NCBI GenBank assembly: GCA_950022655.1
Contig: OX465584.1
Span: 60,638,841-60,702,840 of the forward strand
Direction of reading: 5' to 3'
DNA length: 64,000 nt
Origin: Alentia gelatinosa
Taxonomy: Eukaryota; Annelida; Polychaeta; Phyllodocida; Polynoidae
In this document: positions 21,735 through 32,022 of the stretch, piece after piece
Position numbering within the stretch: the stretch's first letter is position 1
How the letters are laid out: each line of letters starts with the position of its first letter
The notes under the pieces: generated by a model
Told to the model about the DNA's origin: nothing
Databases searched by the model: none
Seen by the model: the letters and a program-made list of their open reading frames with translations, nothing else
Program-made: the position numbers and the translations under genes

Positions 21735-22718
21735 TGTTCGAGTACAGAATCTCAGCAGGACTTGTCTCAGACAAACGCCCTGTGAGGTACATGGATTTCA
21801 GTAGGATTTGTCTCACACAAACACCCTGTGAGGTACATGAATCTCAGCAGTATTTGTCTCAGACAAACACCCTGTGAGGTACATGAAACTCAGCAGTATT
21901 TGTCTCAGACAAACACCCTGTGAGGTACATGAATCTCAGCAGGATTTGTCTCAGACACACACCCTGTGAGGAACATGAATCTCAGCAGTATTTGTCTCAG
22001 ACAAACACCCTGTGAGGTACATGAATCTCAATAGGATTTGTCTCAGACAAACACCCTGTGAGGTACATGAATCTCAGCAGTATTTGTCTCAGACAAACAC
22101 CCTGTGAGGTACATGAATCTCAGCAGTATTTGTCTCAGACAAACACCCTGTGAGGTACATGAATCTCAGCAGTATTTGTCTCAGACAAACACCCTGTGAG
22201 GCACATGAATTTCAGCAGTATTTGTCTCAGACAAACACCCTGTGAGGTACATAAATCTCAGCAGTATTTGTCTCAGACACACACCCTGTGAGGAACATGA
22301 ATCTCAGCAGTATTTGTCTCAGACAAACACCCTTTGATGTACATGAATCTCAGTAGGATTTGTCTCACACAAAAACCCTGTGAGGTACATGAATCTCAGC
22401 AGTATTTGTCTCAGACAAACACCCTGTGAGGTACATGAATCTCAGCAGGATTTGTCTCAGACAAACGCCCTGTGAGGTACATGAATCTCAGCAGAATTTG
22501 TCTCAGACAAACGCACTGTGAGGTACATGAATCTCAGCAGTATTTGTCTCAGACAAACACCCTGTAATGTACATGAATCTCAGCAGGATTTGTCTCACAC
22601 AAACACCTTGCGAGGTACATGAATCTCAGCAGGATTTGTCTCAGACACACACCCTATGAGGTACATGAATCTCAGCAGTATTTGTCTCAGACAAACACCC
22701 TGTGAGGTACATGAATCC
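21735..22718. repeat. 46-bp satellite, ~21 units
   Basis: A 46-bp unit containing 'tgaatctcagcagtatttg' and 'acaccctgtgaggtaca' repeats without spacers. Variation is scattered (agtatt/aggatt, acaaac/acacac). It is head-to-tail and noncoding, not CRISPR-like since no unique spacers are present. Confidence 0.95.
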
Positions 22719-22870
22719 TACTTTAATGAGGCCGTCGCTCGGTTAAGCGCTGGTCAATGTAGCTTCATGCCAATGCAATTCTATGCTTTCACACTTACAG
22801 TGTGAGCGCAAAACTGTTGTTTTCCACAAGGTATCACTGCCTGGGTACAGTATGGTTTTCTTATATTAGT

Positions 22871-23089
22871 GGGCCTGTTGAATAAACTAGGAACTTACAT
22901 AAAGACCCTTTTCGGAACCTTGTACAAGGTTTATTGTTTATAAATATTTAAGCTCATTTGCTAAGAAAGTATAAGACTTCCATAAGCTCATCCATAAGTG
23001 TTGCATAAAATTAACCCACATCGTCCCTGGCTTCTTAAGGCATACAGAAAATAGTGTACACATAGGATCCTAGATTATTCAACGGGCCC
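22871..23089. mobile_element. MITE 'GGGCCTGTTGAATAA'
   Basis: The left end gggcctgttgaataaactag pairs with the right end ctagattattcaacgggccc. It is about 219 bp and shares interior blocks ('gttgacccacatcgtcc', 'cgtacaaggtttatcgt'-like) with 35752-36253 and 37991-38443. Confidence 0.7.
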
Positions 23090-23092
23090 ACG

Positions 23093-23306
23093 GAGTCCGT
23101 TGAATGGTTTTAGCTGGTTCATGAAGACCATTTATTGTACATCAACGAGACCCAAGGACGACGTGGATCAACTTTAATCAACGATTCTGAGTGACCTTTG
23201 GTTGGTCTTAGCGAGCGAGCTTGAATATTATGAAATGACAACCCTCGTACGAGGACTCCTTGCACTCTGTACTTTCGTCGACACAAGTTAATCAACAGGT
23301 CCCTGG
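23093..23306. mobile_element. Second 'GTTGAATAA'-family copy, opposite orientation
   Basis: It starts 'gtccgttgaatggtt' and ends 'gttaatcaacaggtccc', with interior 'gacgacgtggatcaactttaatcaa' and 'cctcgtacgag' motifs. It abuts the preceding element. Confidence 0.55.
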
Positions 23307-23468
23307 GGTTTACCGGGCACTGAGATACGATGATGAATGTGCTGTCCCCTGGCGAATAGGAGTGGTACTACAGTGTATGTGCTCTCCAACTAGAACCCTA
23401 TCGCAGTTAATGCCCAATTGATGTTATACCACATATCTGCATGAGGGAGCAGTGGCTTCAGAATGTTG

Positions 23469-23486
23469 CGGGGGGGGGGGGGGGGC
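23469..23486. repeat. Poly-G tract
   Basis: A run of about 17 G, the longest homopolymeric G in the window. The exact length is likely to vary or be misread. The surrounding 23486-24287 shows no gene. Confidence 0.9.
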
Positions 23487-24287
23487 AGGTGGGGCGACTG
23501 TCCCCCTCCCTCTCTTTTTTGTCGGCTAGAAAAGAGTCAGCAGCTTCAAATTTTACTCAATTCAGTTTCAAAACTGTCTTGACTTTTCAGCACCGAAAAA
23601 TGAATTAGTCTAACTTTTTACCCTGAAACAATGGCTGAGCCTTGACTTTTCAGTGTGGAAGAATGTCAAAGTCTGACTACTCACACTTCATACCGTATAA
23701 GAAAAGGGTCAGCAATTTGTCAGTTCCCCACCCCCCTTTCAAAATGTTCTGATGCCCCTGGAGAGTGTAGTATGAAGCTACAACATGTAGTTCCTGGTGT
23801 TACTAAGTATCGATGGTTTGTGTGGTAATTTTTTTTTTTTTTATTCAGTTATCATTCGACAGTACAGAACCGCGATCTTCCATAACACCAAGCGTGGTTG
23901 TCGATATCAGTATCTTTCATACATTATTTCTTTTCACCACAGTTTTGTATAAATGTGTAACAGTGAATATAACAAGAGGAGGGCATAAAGCACCCAATAA
24001 TTTACAATTTACAATTTAAGCTTAGTAGGGATATAACAATAATGTAGTATACACCAAGACTTAAGACTAATCTATAGCTAGTGATGAGGGATGAAAATGA
24101 CAATATTTAACAGTATCCGCTCCATTACAATAACTCACTGAAATATTCAGTTTAGCCAAGAGGTTTTCACATTCTTTATAAGAAGGAGAAAAAATATATT
24201 CAGGCGCATGGAAGCCTTTCGTGATTCCTCGCAGCCTATGTAAGCTCTGTAAGATATAGCTTGATAACTTCATTAGTATCACCGACA

Positions 24288-24455
24288 ATTTGTTTATGTA
24301 TTATTTGAACATGATTTTGAACTTTTTGAGATGGTGAAGCAAAGGAAAAGGGAAAAGGCAGGCACACAATTTATTTATGTATTATTTGAACATAATTTTG
24401 AACATCTTGAGATGGTGAAACAAAGGAACAAGGATTTAGGAAAAGGCAGGCCCAC
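24288..24455. repeat. Tandem duplication of ~78 bp
   Basis: Two units share 'tttatgtattatttgaacat', 'gagatggtgaa(g/a)caaagga' and 'aaaaggcaggc(a/c)cac', about 78 bp apart. They are noncoding. Confidence 0.8.
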
Positions 24456-24601
24456 AGATGGTTTGTTACGGTAAGTCGCATAGTTTTTTAATTGCCCTCT
24501 TGAAGGTAATTGTCCATTGGTTTCAGGGATTCTCACCCCTACAGTATCAATTCGCAGCTTCTCAAGGAAAAGACCCTGAAGACCATTGAAGCAATATTAG
24601 G

Positions 24602-24890
24602 AAACGTCCTTACTGTGGACGAAACGGTTCCTGTTCGAGGTCAGACTTCGATTTCATACTGCCTGACGCCATAGACGGAAGGCAGTATGAAATCGACGAC
24701 TGACCGAGAAGAGGAACCGTTTCGTCCACAGTCAGGACGTTTGCTTATTATTATTTGCCTTAAATCGATTAAAAAACGACAATTTAATGACTTAGTCACA
24801 CTCACAGCGGGCACAAACATTATTATTACTGCACCCCTAGCAGCGGGCAGTATTTCATAGACATTCGCACACAGGTATATAATAATACTA
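24602..24890. mobile_element. Hairpin MITE with flank (hairpin 24602-24742)
   Basis: A near-perfect 141-bp palindrome starts aaacgtccttactgtggacg. It is followed by the same flank found before the 20748 hairpin but inverted ('attattactgcacccctagcagcgggcagt'-type block). The open frames crossing it are products of the palindrome. Confidence 0.7.
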
Positions 24891-25247
24891 AAGACATCTA
24901 CAGGGAATTGATACATATGGGGTGTTAGAAATATTACTATACCTATGGCCGTATCACCTACACATAGACATAAGTAGCCACCTTGACCCACTAACGGGAC
25001 CAGTTTCTTACTTTCCAACCAGATCTTTCGTACTGCTTGTAGTTATGTCATCACCTCCAAGCCAATTTTTCGTTTTCTTATTTCTTTCCTGTGTATCATT
25101 TCAAAATATAATGAACACAAATCTTGGTGCCTTTATCAATCTTTTAGCCTCGAATATTTCATATTAAGTATGTCTGCTTTGAGAGTATACATAGAATGAA
25201 AGTATTTGGTTTGAGGCGAACACAGAGCGATACCGTATGTGATTTAA

Positions 25248-25982
25248 AGCCTGCCCCCACCTACCACGATTCTGGTCCCGATTGGCCTTACGACGGCCTT
25301 CCCGACACAATTCCTATTGAAGCGTGAGGTCTGGCAAAATCGTGATAGGTGGAACAGGTTTCTGCGATTCCGTCTACGACAGCTCACGATAGGCTGCGAT
25401 TGTAAACGCCAATCGTAGAGGTCCCGATAACTTCCAACATGTAGGAAATTTCGTAGCCTGTCGTAGGGTATTGTAGTGTATTTGAATGGGAAAATATCTC
25501 TTGTGGGTGAAATACTAGATGGAAAATTATGAAATTCTAGAATTAGGTAGGCCGTATACAGATATATATTCGGTGAAAATATGATATTTGATTAAGGATA
25601 AAGGTCTGAAAATGATAGTTTCAGATTGGAATCACGATTCTATCACAGTTATCTTTTTCAATTTGATTGTATTAGAGTCTGAAAAATAACTTCAAATTAT
25701 GTTGTGAATACCTCTAAAAAACTATTCAGATTCATTTAATGTTTAAAAAATTATAATATATTTCAATAGTAAAACTCATATACATTGATACACAGATTGA
25801 ATCGTGACCATGGTTTATGTTTTTGGTCCTCCAAAGGCGTTTCTACGCTCTACGATTTCAAACCATGTCCACGATTTGAAACTATCGGGGACCTACCGAT
25901 AGGCCACGATTTGGGCATTTCAAATCGGAGCGATCGGGAAGTATGTCGTAGCCTATCGTGGTAGGTGGGGGTCCCCTCTTAA
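25248..25982. mobile_element. Long MITE 'GCCTGCCCCCACCTACCACGAT', ~735 bp
   Basis: The left end 'cccccacctaccacgattct' and right end 'atcgtggtaggtgggggtcc' are inverted repeats. Subterminal 'cgatttgaaactatcggg' and 'gattggccttacgacgg' blocks are shared with 44071-44787, which aligns over most of its length. It is noncoding. Confidence 0.75.
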
Positions 25983-26352
25983 CCCGACCAACCCCTATAT
26001 CGTAGAAGGGATTGGTTGCCAAACTACCGTATGTTTCGCATGACAGCAGACAAACTTGCTTCAACTTTTCTCAGGGTGATATCAGAAAACTACAACTTTA
26101 CATTATGTTTCCATAATAGCTGGAAATAAATCATAAGAGAAAAAGTACACTACTCTGTACACACTCGGGACATGGCAAAAAGAATAGAAAATTCGATAAT
26201 TTCTCCCTACGAGAATCTCACTCTCGTGGATTTTCAGTCTCCAACCCTAGATCTCGTTTACTCTCTCCCTATGTCTGGGAAAAACTCCAAGCAAATCTGA
26301 CAATATTATAAATTTTTATATATGGTAGGTAAAAAGGATCAGGCATCCCGCT

Positions 26353-26640
26353 GGGTGCACCCCTCTCATAAGATCTCACACTCTTTAAGTCGTATTCTGT
26401 ACTCTCACTACGCTCTATGGAGAATAATTCTGAACGAACTAGGCTTCGAGCCTTGAGAATCCACTTTCCTGCCTCCCGTGCTAAAGACGTACATAAATGC
26501 ATCCCAAAGATTCCTATAATCTCAATGATGCCACTCATTGTTCTCATAGTTCGTTAAGAATTCTTCTCCCATAGATCGCAGCGAGAACCTTGTACAGATT
26601 ACGACTTAGAGAGTGTGAGATCTTATGAGAGGGGTGCACC
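26353..26640. mobile_element. Palindromic MITE 'GGTGCACCCCTCTCATAAGATC'
   Basis: The left end ggtgcacccctctcataaga and the right end tcttatgagaggggtgcacc are exact inverses. Long subterminal stretches also pair ('cacactctttaagtcgtatt' with 'acgacttagagagtgtg'). A second copy lies at 36913-37233. It is noncoding. Confidence 0.8.
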
Positions 26641-26689
26641 ATAATGGTGTCTTTCGTTGTGTCACCCTAGTTGTATCAACGTGGCATTT

Positions 26690-26945
26690 ATGTGGAACGT
26701 CTAGCCGTACTTATTGTCCAAGATATTGAATCCTTCTGGTGCATGTGTTCATAGTCTGTATATCCAATTGAATTCGATCTTGTCTCTTAGTCGTTGTGCT
26801 TCTTTATACTTTCTGGGTGTCCATGTAGTCGAGTATGTAGACCCTGATACGATTTTCCCACCCGTTGTGTGTCTTTTGGTTGAAGTTGTTCGGTATTTCA
26901 TTTTTGCTTTGGTGTTTGTTTATGCAGTTGAAATGTTCTCTCAGC
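26690..26945 (-). pseudogene. Decayed GIY-YIG-type retroelement C-terminus
   Basis: On the minus strand one frame gives RLREHFNCIN..., then ENRIRVYILDYM. After a frameshift a second frame gives EAQRLRDKIEFNWIYRL, a stop, then HAPEGFNILDN. This order of a Arg-x2-His-Phe-Asn motif, an Ile-x-Val-hydrophobic stretch, an Arg-rich helix with a Glu, Trp-Ile and a final Pro-x-Gly-hydrophobic-Asn is the C-terminal pattern of GIY-YIG endonuclease domains fused to reverse transcriptases (for example Penelope-like elements). One frameshift and stops show it is dead. The catalytic GIY-YIG start is not visible. Confidence 0.5.
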
Positions 26946-27061
26946 CTCTATTTTATTACTCTCTTTGTTTGACTACTACTCTTTGTTTAACTACAAACTA
27001 AATTATTTCCCACCCATCCACACCTATACCGTCTAATTAGTAGAACATCACGTTCTCTAAT

Positions 27062-27226
27062 CTTTGATTATTATTATCATTATTATTGTTTTCATTATTA
27101 TTGTTATCATTATTATTGTTATTATTAATATTGTTATTATTATTGTTATTATTATTATCATCATTATAATTGTTATTATTATTGTTATTATCATTATTGT
27201 TATATTATTATTATCATTATTATTGG
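27062..27226. repeat. (ATT)n microsatellite
   Basis: About 165 bp of imperfect ATT/TTA trinucleotides with interspersed ATC and GTT units. Confidence 0.95.
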
Positions 27227-27306
27227 AAGGTGGTGGGGTTTAGTAAACCACCATAAAATTTGAAGGCACTGTCTATTCTAATATGTGTTCACCCCAATCT
27301 AGGTTT

Positions 27307-27856
27307 CCTGGGCCCCCATGCTCCAGGATTACTTCAGAGCTGCGGATCGCAGAATAGTGATCCGAGGGCCAAAACGTTGCTCCTGAAATTTGTGGATTGT
27401 GTCGCAATCGCAATCGTAAAATACGGCATTTAGCGATACGTTTTACGCAGACCTTCACAGCACTGCGGATCATATCGCTGTAGGTTAAATACAACCTTGT
27501 CTGATATTTCAAATAACGATCCATGGTGGCACCACCAACCATTGCCCTTTGTCCTTTTACGTATAGGAAATAGCGATCCACACCACCAGGTGTCGGATCA
27601 GTTTTAACTATGGTGCCATCTGTATTTAATTCAAGAACTAATGAATCTTCCCCTGTCTCATTCAATATGTGCCCCTGAATTGTTGTATCGTAATCGCATC
27701 GTAAAAATTAGCGATACCACAGAAATATAGAGATACAATCCAATATTACTGGAGCAACGCTTTTTTAATCGGATGGTTAAAGTATTCGTAAAAATAAAAT
27801 TGCAATCCGATTATGGCTAGCGATACCACAAAAACAGGAGCAACAGGGCCCAGGCC
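27307..27856. mobile_element. MITE with GGGCCC..GGAGC ends, ~550 bp
   Basis: The left end 'cctgggcccccatgctcc' and right end 'ggagcaacagggcccagg' are inverted. Interior 'tagcgatacc'/'gtatcgct' motifs recur. A related, larger element spans 38567-39376. The 130-codon minus-strand open frame inside (27273-27665) follows the repeat and has no recognisable domain. Confidence 0.6.
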
Positions 27857-28326
27857 ATGGAGATGGACTAGTTGCAGGTAATGTACTAGTTGTCCACTAG
27901 GTGGCAGACATATGCTGAACACTGAGTGTAAACACTTACCACTAGGGGTCACCACTGATATAAAAGGCTATTGCATAGCCTGTAGTGTGGCCAACGTTCA
28001 CCAGACGGCGTGTTCGTGGCTAAGGAAAGGCCTGCTGTAGTCTCGTGGCTGAGACAGAGAATTCCATGCCCGGAAGCAGTATAGCGGTTGTAAATGACGT
28101 CACATGAACACATGTACAGTCTCAGTGGTATCACTCAGCTGTTAACTGAAACCTAGATCAGTCTACATGATTTATAGATAATGACATTCCTGAAAGGAGC
28201 AAAGGTACTCAAAAGAAAGTGTCAGAATCTCACCTTTATTGCAGGGAACAAGTAACTGTTCGAAACTCATCATCACACCATGCTGTGAAAGAATTAACCA
28301 TGAGTTTGGTTTGATGAGTTATATGT

Positions 28327-28670
28327 TACTATATACCCATGCCGTATATACTGTAAATATGTACCGTTTTGACATATAACGTAAAAATACTGTACGGACC
28401 ACTGGTCCGTGCACTAAAATACGGACCACCTTGCCAAACACATATATTAACATATCGGTTGTTAAAAATTAAATTCATGATTTAAAAAAAAAATTGGGTA
28501 TATAGTAAATATATAATGTCCAAACATGCTTGTACAAGTCACAGAACTTGATGAAAATTTACGGTTTGTACGGAACTCGGCATAAATGCCTCGTCCGTAC
28601 AAACCGTAAATTACCATCTCGTTCTGTAACTTGTACAGCATGGTCAGGACGTTTTATATAATTACTTATA
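28327..28670. repeat. ~340-bp interspersed repeat, copy B
   Basis: This is a second copy of 7201-7542 in the same orientation, including the 'tacggaccactggtccgt' palindrome. Here that palindrome carries a single change from the perfect form. The inverted 'aatttacggtttgtacgga'/'tccgtacaaaccgtaaatt' pair is better preserved here. Confidence 0.7.
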
Positions 28671-31540
28671 AATGTATTGCTTCATTATTCTCTCCCCCAA
28701 TCTGGTAGAAAGTAAAGGAGAAGAGAGAGTTGAGGTTATAAAATTGATTAATTTATAGTTGCCAAGTTTTCTATAGCATGGAAATACAAAAGCCAGAACT
28801 GCACTTGAATAGCACAATGTACAGTACTCCACTCGTTTGAATGCACCGTAATCATCACTCCGCTTTGCCTCAATGACGAGAGTGGCACATCCAAACTCAT
28901 GTTCTATTCAACGACCCCACATGATTTTCCTCTGTAAACTCAATATGCATAACTTGTACCTGCACCTAATTGGAAGTTGTAAACAAATGCACACTATTCT
29001 TACTGAATAAAAAAAAAAAAAAAAAAAAAATGCACATCTTTTTTCACTCTACTTGTAATGGATGAATACAGAATTTAGAAAAAGGAAAGATCGTTTAATT
29101 TGATAAATACCGATATTGAGGTGCTAGTCATAATTTGAGAACTGAATTGAGTTGTATGTTGCTCTCTCTCGAGTCCACATTAGGAGGATGTTAATGAATT
29201 TGTGCCCTAAAGGCGAATATGTAGAATGGAAAGTTGGATAAAACACAAATATGTACTTATAATTCATGAAGAGTAATGCTTGCCATAATCATAAATCTGT
29301 CACTTTTTTCTCTTTAATTTACTAATTCACAACAGTTACTTCTGTTGAAAGATCATCCATATATCTGAAGCATATATCATCCACTTGAGATTTTCCTCCC
29401 ATAAAATACATGTATGTCGTAATGCCAAAGGCAGAGGGACGTATTGGGGCAAAAGGTCAAGAGGGGAATCCCAATGGGCTCAGTCACTACGTTTTCTTAT
29501 CATGTATACCTAAATAACACTAAAAACTGACATTTTATTAACTTACAAAATCGTCGATTTACAGCCTATAGACCTGCTTTTGGTGCTACATTATCAATAC
29601 TACACCCCTAGCAGTAAGTAGTTTTTCATAGACCTTCGGCCAAAGGTATATGATGAAATTATACATCGAGACGTTACACTATAGTAAAATTTGAAGACGA
29701 TAACTCAAGAATATATATTATCGATACATCAAGATACTGTCATAAGGAAGTAGGAAGATGGAGTGTTTTTTTTGGTTTTTTTTATGGCATCCAAGTTTTC
29801 CTGTAACGTGAAATTGACATCCTTCTCAAATAGAACCGTAATATTTCGTTTATTTTCTGTAGCTTTGATATCAGTGAGGCTAAGATCATATTGATGAAAG
29901 TGTGAAAGGTTACTAATTGAAGGTTAATAGGTACTATCGTAAAACTGGATGAATCTTGGCCACCGTATGCCAGGACTGGAGTTTGGCATAGTGACTTCAT
30001 GAGGTGAGGCCGAGTGAAGCCCGGAGCCAAAACTCCAGGAGTGGCATGCGGTGGCCAAGATTAAAACGAATCAGGTTTTGATTTGATCTTACCCCGTCTC
30101 CTCAATTTTGGAATATTATGTGAAAAAATTCTGTATGCCACTAGTGACGTATAAAACTCTGTATGCCAGTTAGCGTGGCATTCGGAAACTCAATGTTAAA
30201 GCTATGGGATTTTATATTAGGGGTAGGATAAATACTTGATTATTCGAAGCTTAAACACACTTCATATATCTCCATAATCAACCGTCCAATTCTCTTTGGT
30301 AATAGGGTGCTGTACGTATATTTAAAAGACAATCTTTTCTGAAAATGAAATTTAAGACGTATACATTCACTAATTCACATAATGTTTTGCCAAACATTGT
30401 CTGTCACATATTTACAATGGTGATAAGTAATAAAAAGACAACACAGAATAAGAAACAAATACCATGGTAATATATTGCATATATCTGATTAGGAAATAAT
30501 TCTATGTAGTTTTTGTCGATTCGTTAAAACAAAGTTCATTTTTATTTCATCGTATGGCCTTGTATTCTAGTACTGTGTATCCAGTTATTAATATTTAACA
30601 GTCAATATTTTTTTCTTTTTGATCAAGATATACAAGTATCTTGGAAGAACTCACAAATACCCTTTCCTGTACCCCAAGTATGTCTTCGGTATGTCACATG
30701 TATCATATATATATACTAAAAAAAAAAAAAAAAAAAAAAAAAAGCGGTGTTCAAGTAGAAGCGTCTAACATGTATAGATAGTGACTCAAAAGAAAGTAAA
30801 AAGTTACTACTGTATGTTTGCTAAGTTTAAGTGATGTTGACATTAAATATTGTATATGTTAATGGATTTTGAAATAAACACTGCAATATAGAAAAAAAAA
30901 AAAAAAATGCTTATTTTACCACAACCAAGCATGGGTACATAAATCAACAGAAAAGTACGATATAAAATAAATTTGCACGACAAAACAAACTAATGAGTTC
31001 ACAACTTTGTGAATCTTCCTTACAATATTGTTAATCCCATAAATTGAAAAAAAAATCCTGATATTTCCTTTTTTAACGTCTAATTATTTCCTTCCCTTTT
31101 GCGGAGATTTAGGACAATTAATCCTACTAGGTATTCAGTATTTCAATGAAACCTCACATTGATTTCTACAGTAACGTGCTATGTCCAAAGTATGGTTAGA
31201 AAGTCACTGACTCCACCTTATGTGTGTGACTTGGCTGGTTCGAATTTCCTTCTCATTGGAACCATGTGTACTCCATGTTTTATTCGATATTCATTTATTT
31301 GAACAGTTACAATAAAAACGGCTTTTCTTTAGATGAGACAAATTTGATACACGTGTTGTAGACCTCACGTAACATTTTACTCATTTTGGTGTGCCTGGGG
31401 CACTTTCTATGACTGATGGAGTATGTTTCTGAGCTAAAGATCGATCTGGGGTGATTAGAAATCGTAAATTTGAGGAATCATTTAAAAGGTCTGGGCCGCA
31501 GGCCAAACACAGACATCGTCAAATCTATCAGAAACTTTTT
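28671..31540. other. AT-rich noncoding DNA with A-runs and one hairpin
   Basis: No gene is recognised. Contents: an A-run at 29009-29030; a hairpin at about 29950-30062 pairing 'aatcttggccaccg' with 'cggtggccaagatt'; an A-run at 30718-30743; and an AATAAA signal (30873) followed 14 bp later by an A-run (30892-30907), which looks like a retroposed transcript end on the plus strand. Confidence 0.6.
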
Positions 31541-32022
31541 TGTTTGTTTTTTTGATAAATTTATTTCTTTATTGAGTCATGAGGTGAAACATCATTACAC
31601 TTTCGTCACTTGAACTGGTTAGCTCAACAAAGAGGCAGAAGGCCTCAGCCTTATCATAAGGCTGGTTTTCTTGGCCAAGCCATACACTTACAGATTTATG
31701 ATAAGCTTATAACATGCTATAATAGTGAACAGAATGTTGAACAAGAAGGTAAAAAATAAAATACAAATAAAAGGGAACAGACAGGAGTACTGGTAACGGT
31801 ACAGTGAAATATAGAATACAGCTTTAGTGCTTCCAAATAGATAAATAACTAGGTCTGCCAAATTTTTTCCTTCATAATGGCTCTGGTTAAGGCCTTAAAC
31901 ATTTTAAAGGACTCAGTATTTCGTACAATAGGGGCAAGGTTATTCCATGCCACACCACCATGAAAAATTACCGATCTCACTCTGTTGTGACTTCTCCAGA
32001 CTCCTCTATGTTTGGTAAAGTG
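31541..32022 (-). pseudogene. 3' end of a non-LTR retrotransposon (RT C-terminus plus tail)
   Basis: On the minus strand the last 57 codons (stop at 31849-31851) read ...RVRSVIFHGGVAWNNLAPI... and ...ESFKMFKALTRAIM..., the typical 'W-N-x-L-P, then F-K' ending of CR1/Jockey-type reverse transcriptase ORFs. It is followed by ~300 bp of 3' UTR with a hairpin ('aggcctcagccttatcataaggct') and an AATAAA plus A/C-rich tail at about 31541-31575. Upstream the frame is closed by a stop, so the copy is 5' truncated. Confidence 0.7.

Noticed and set aside
21735..22718. CRISPR-like array
   Set aside because: The 46-bp units are contiguous without unique spacers, in an animal genome context. The same holds for the 35-bp array at 59085-60250.
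24641..25018. A 125-codon minus-strand frame
   Set aside because: It starts inside the palindromic MITE at 24602-24742 and shows no domain or codon signature.
27273..27665. A 130-codon minus-strand frame
   Set aside because: It lies across the inverted repeats of a MITE and has no recognisable domain.
31225..31250. tRNA or tRNA-derived SINE (ggttcgaatttcc resembles a B box)
   Set aside because: There is no matching A box or cloverleaf upstream and no tail downstream.
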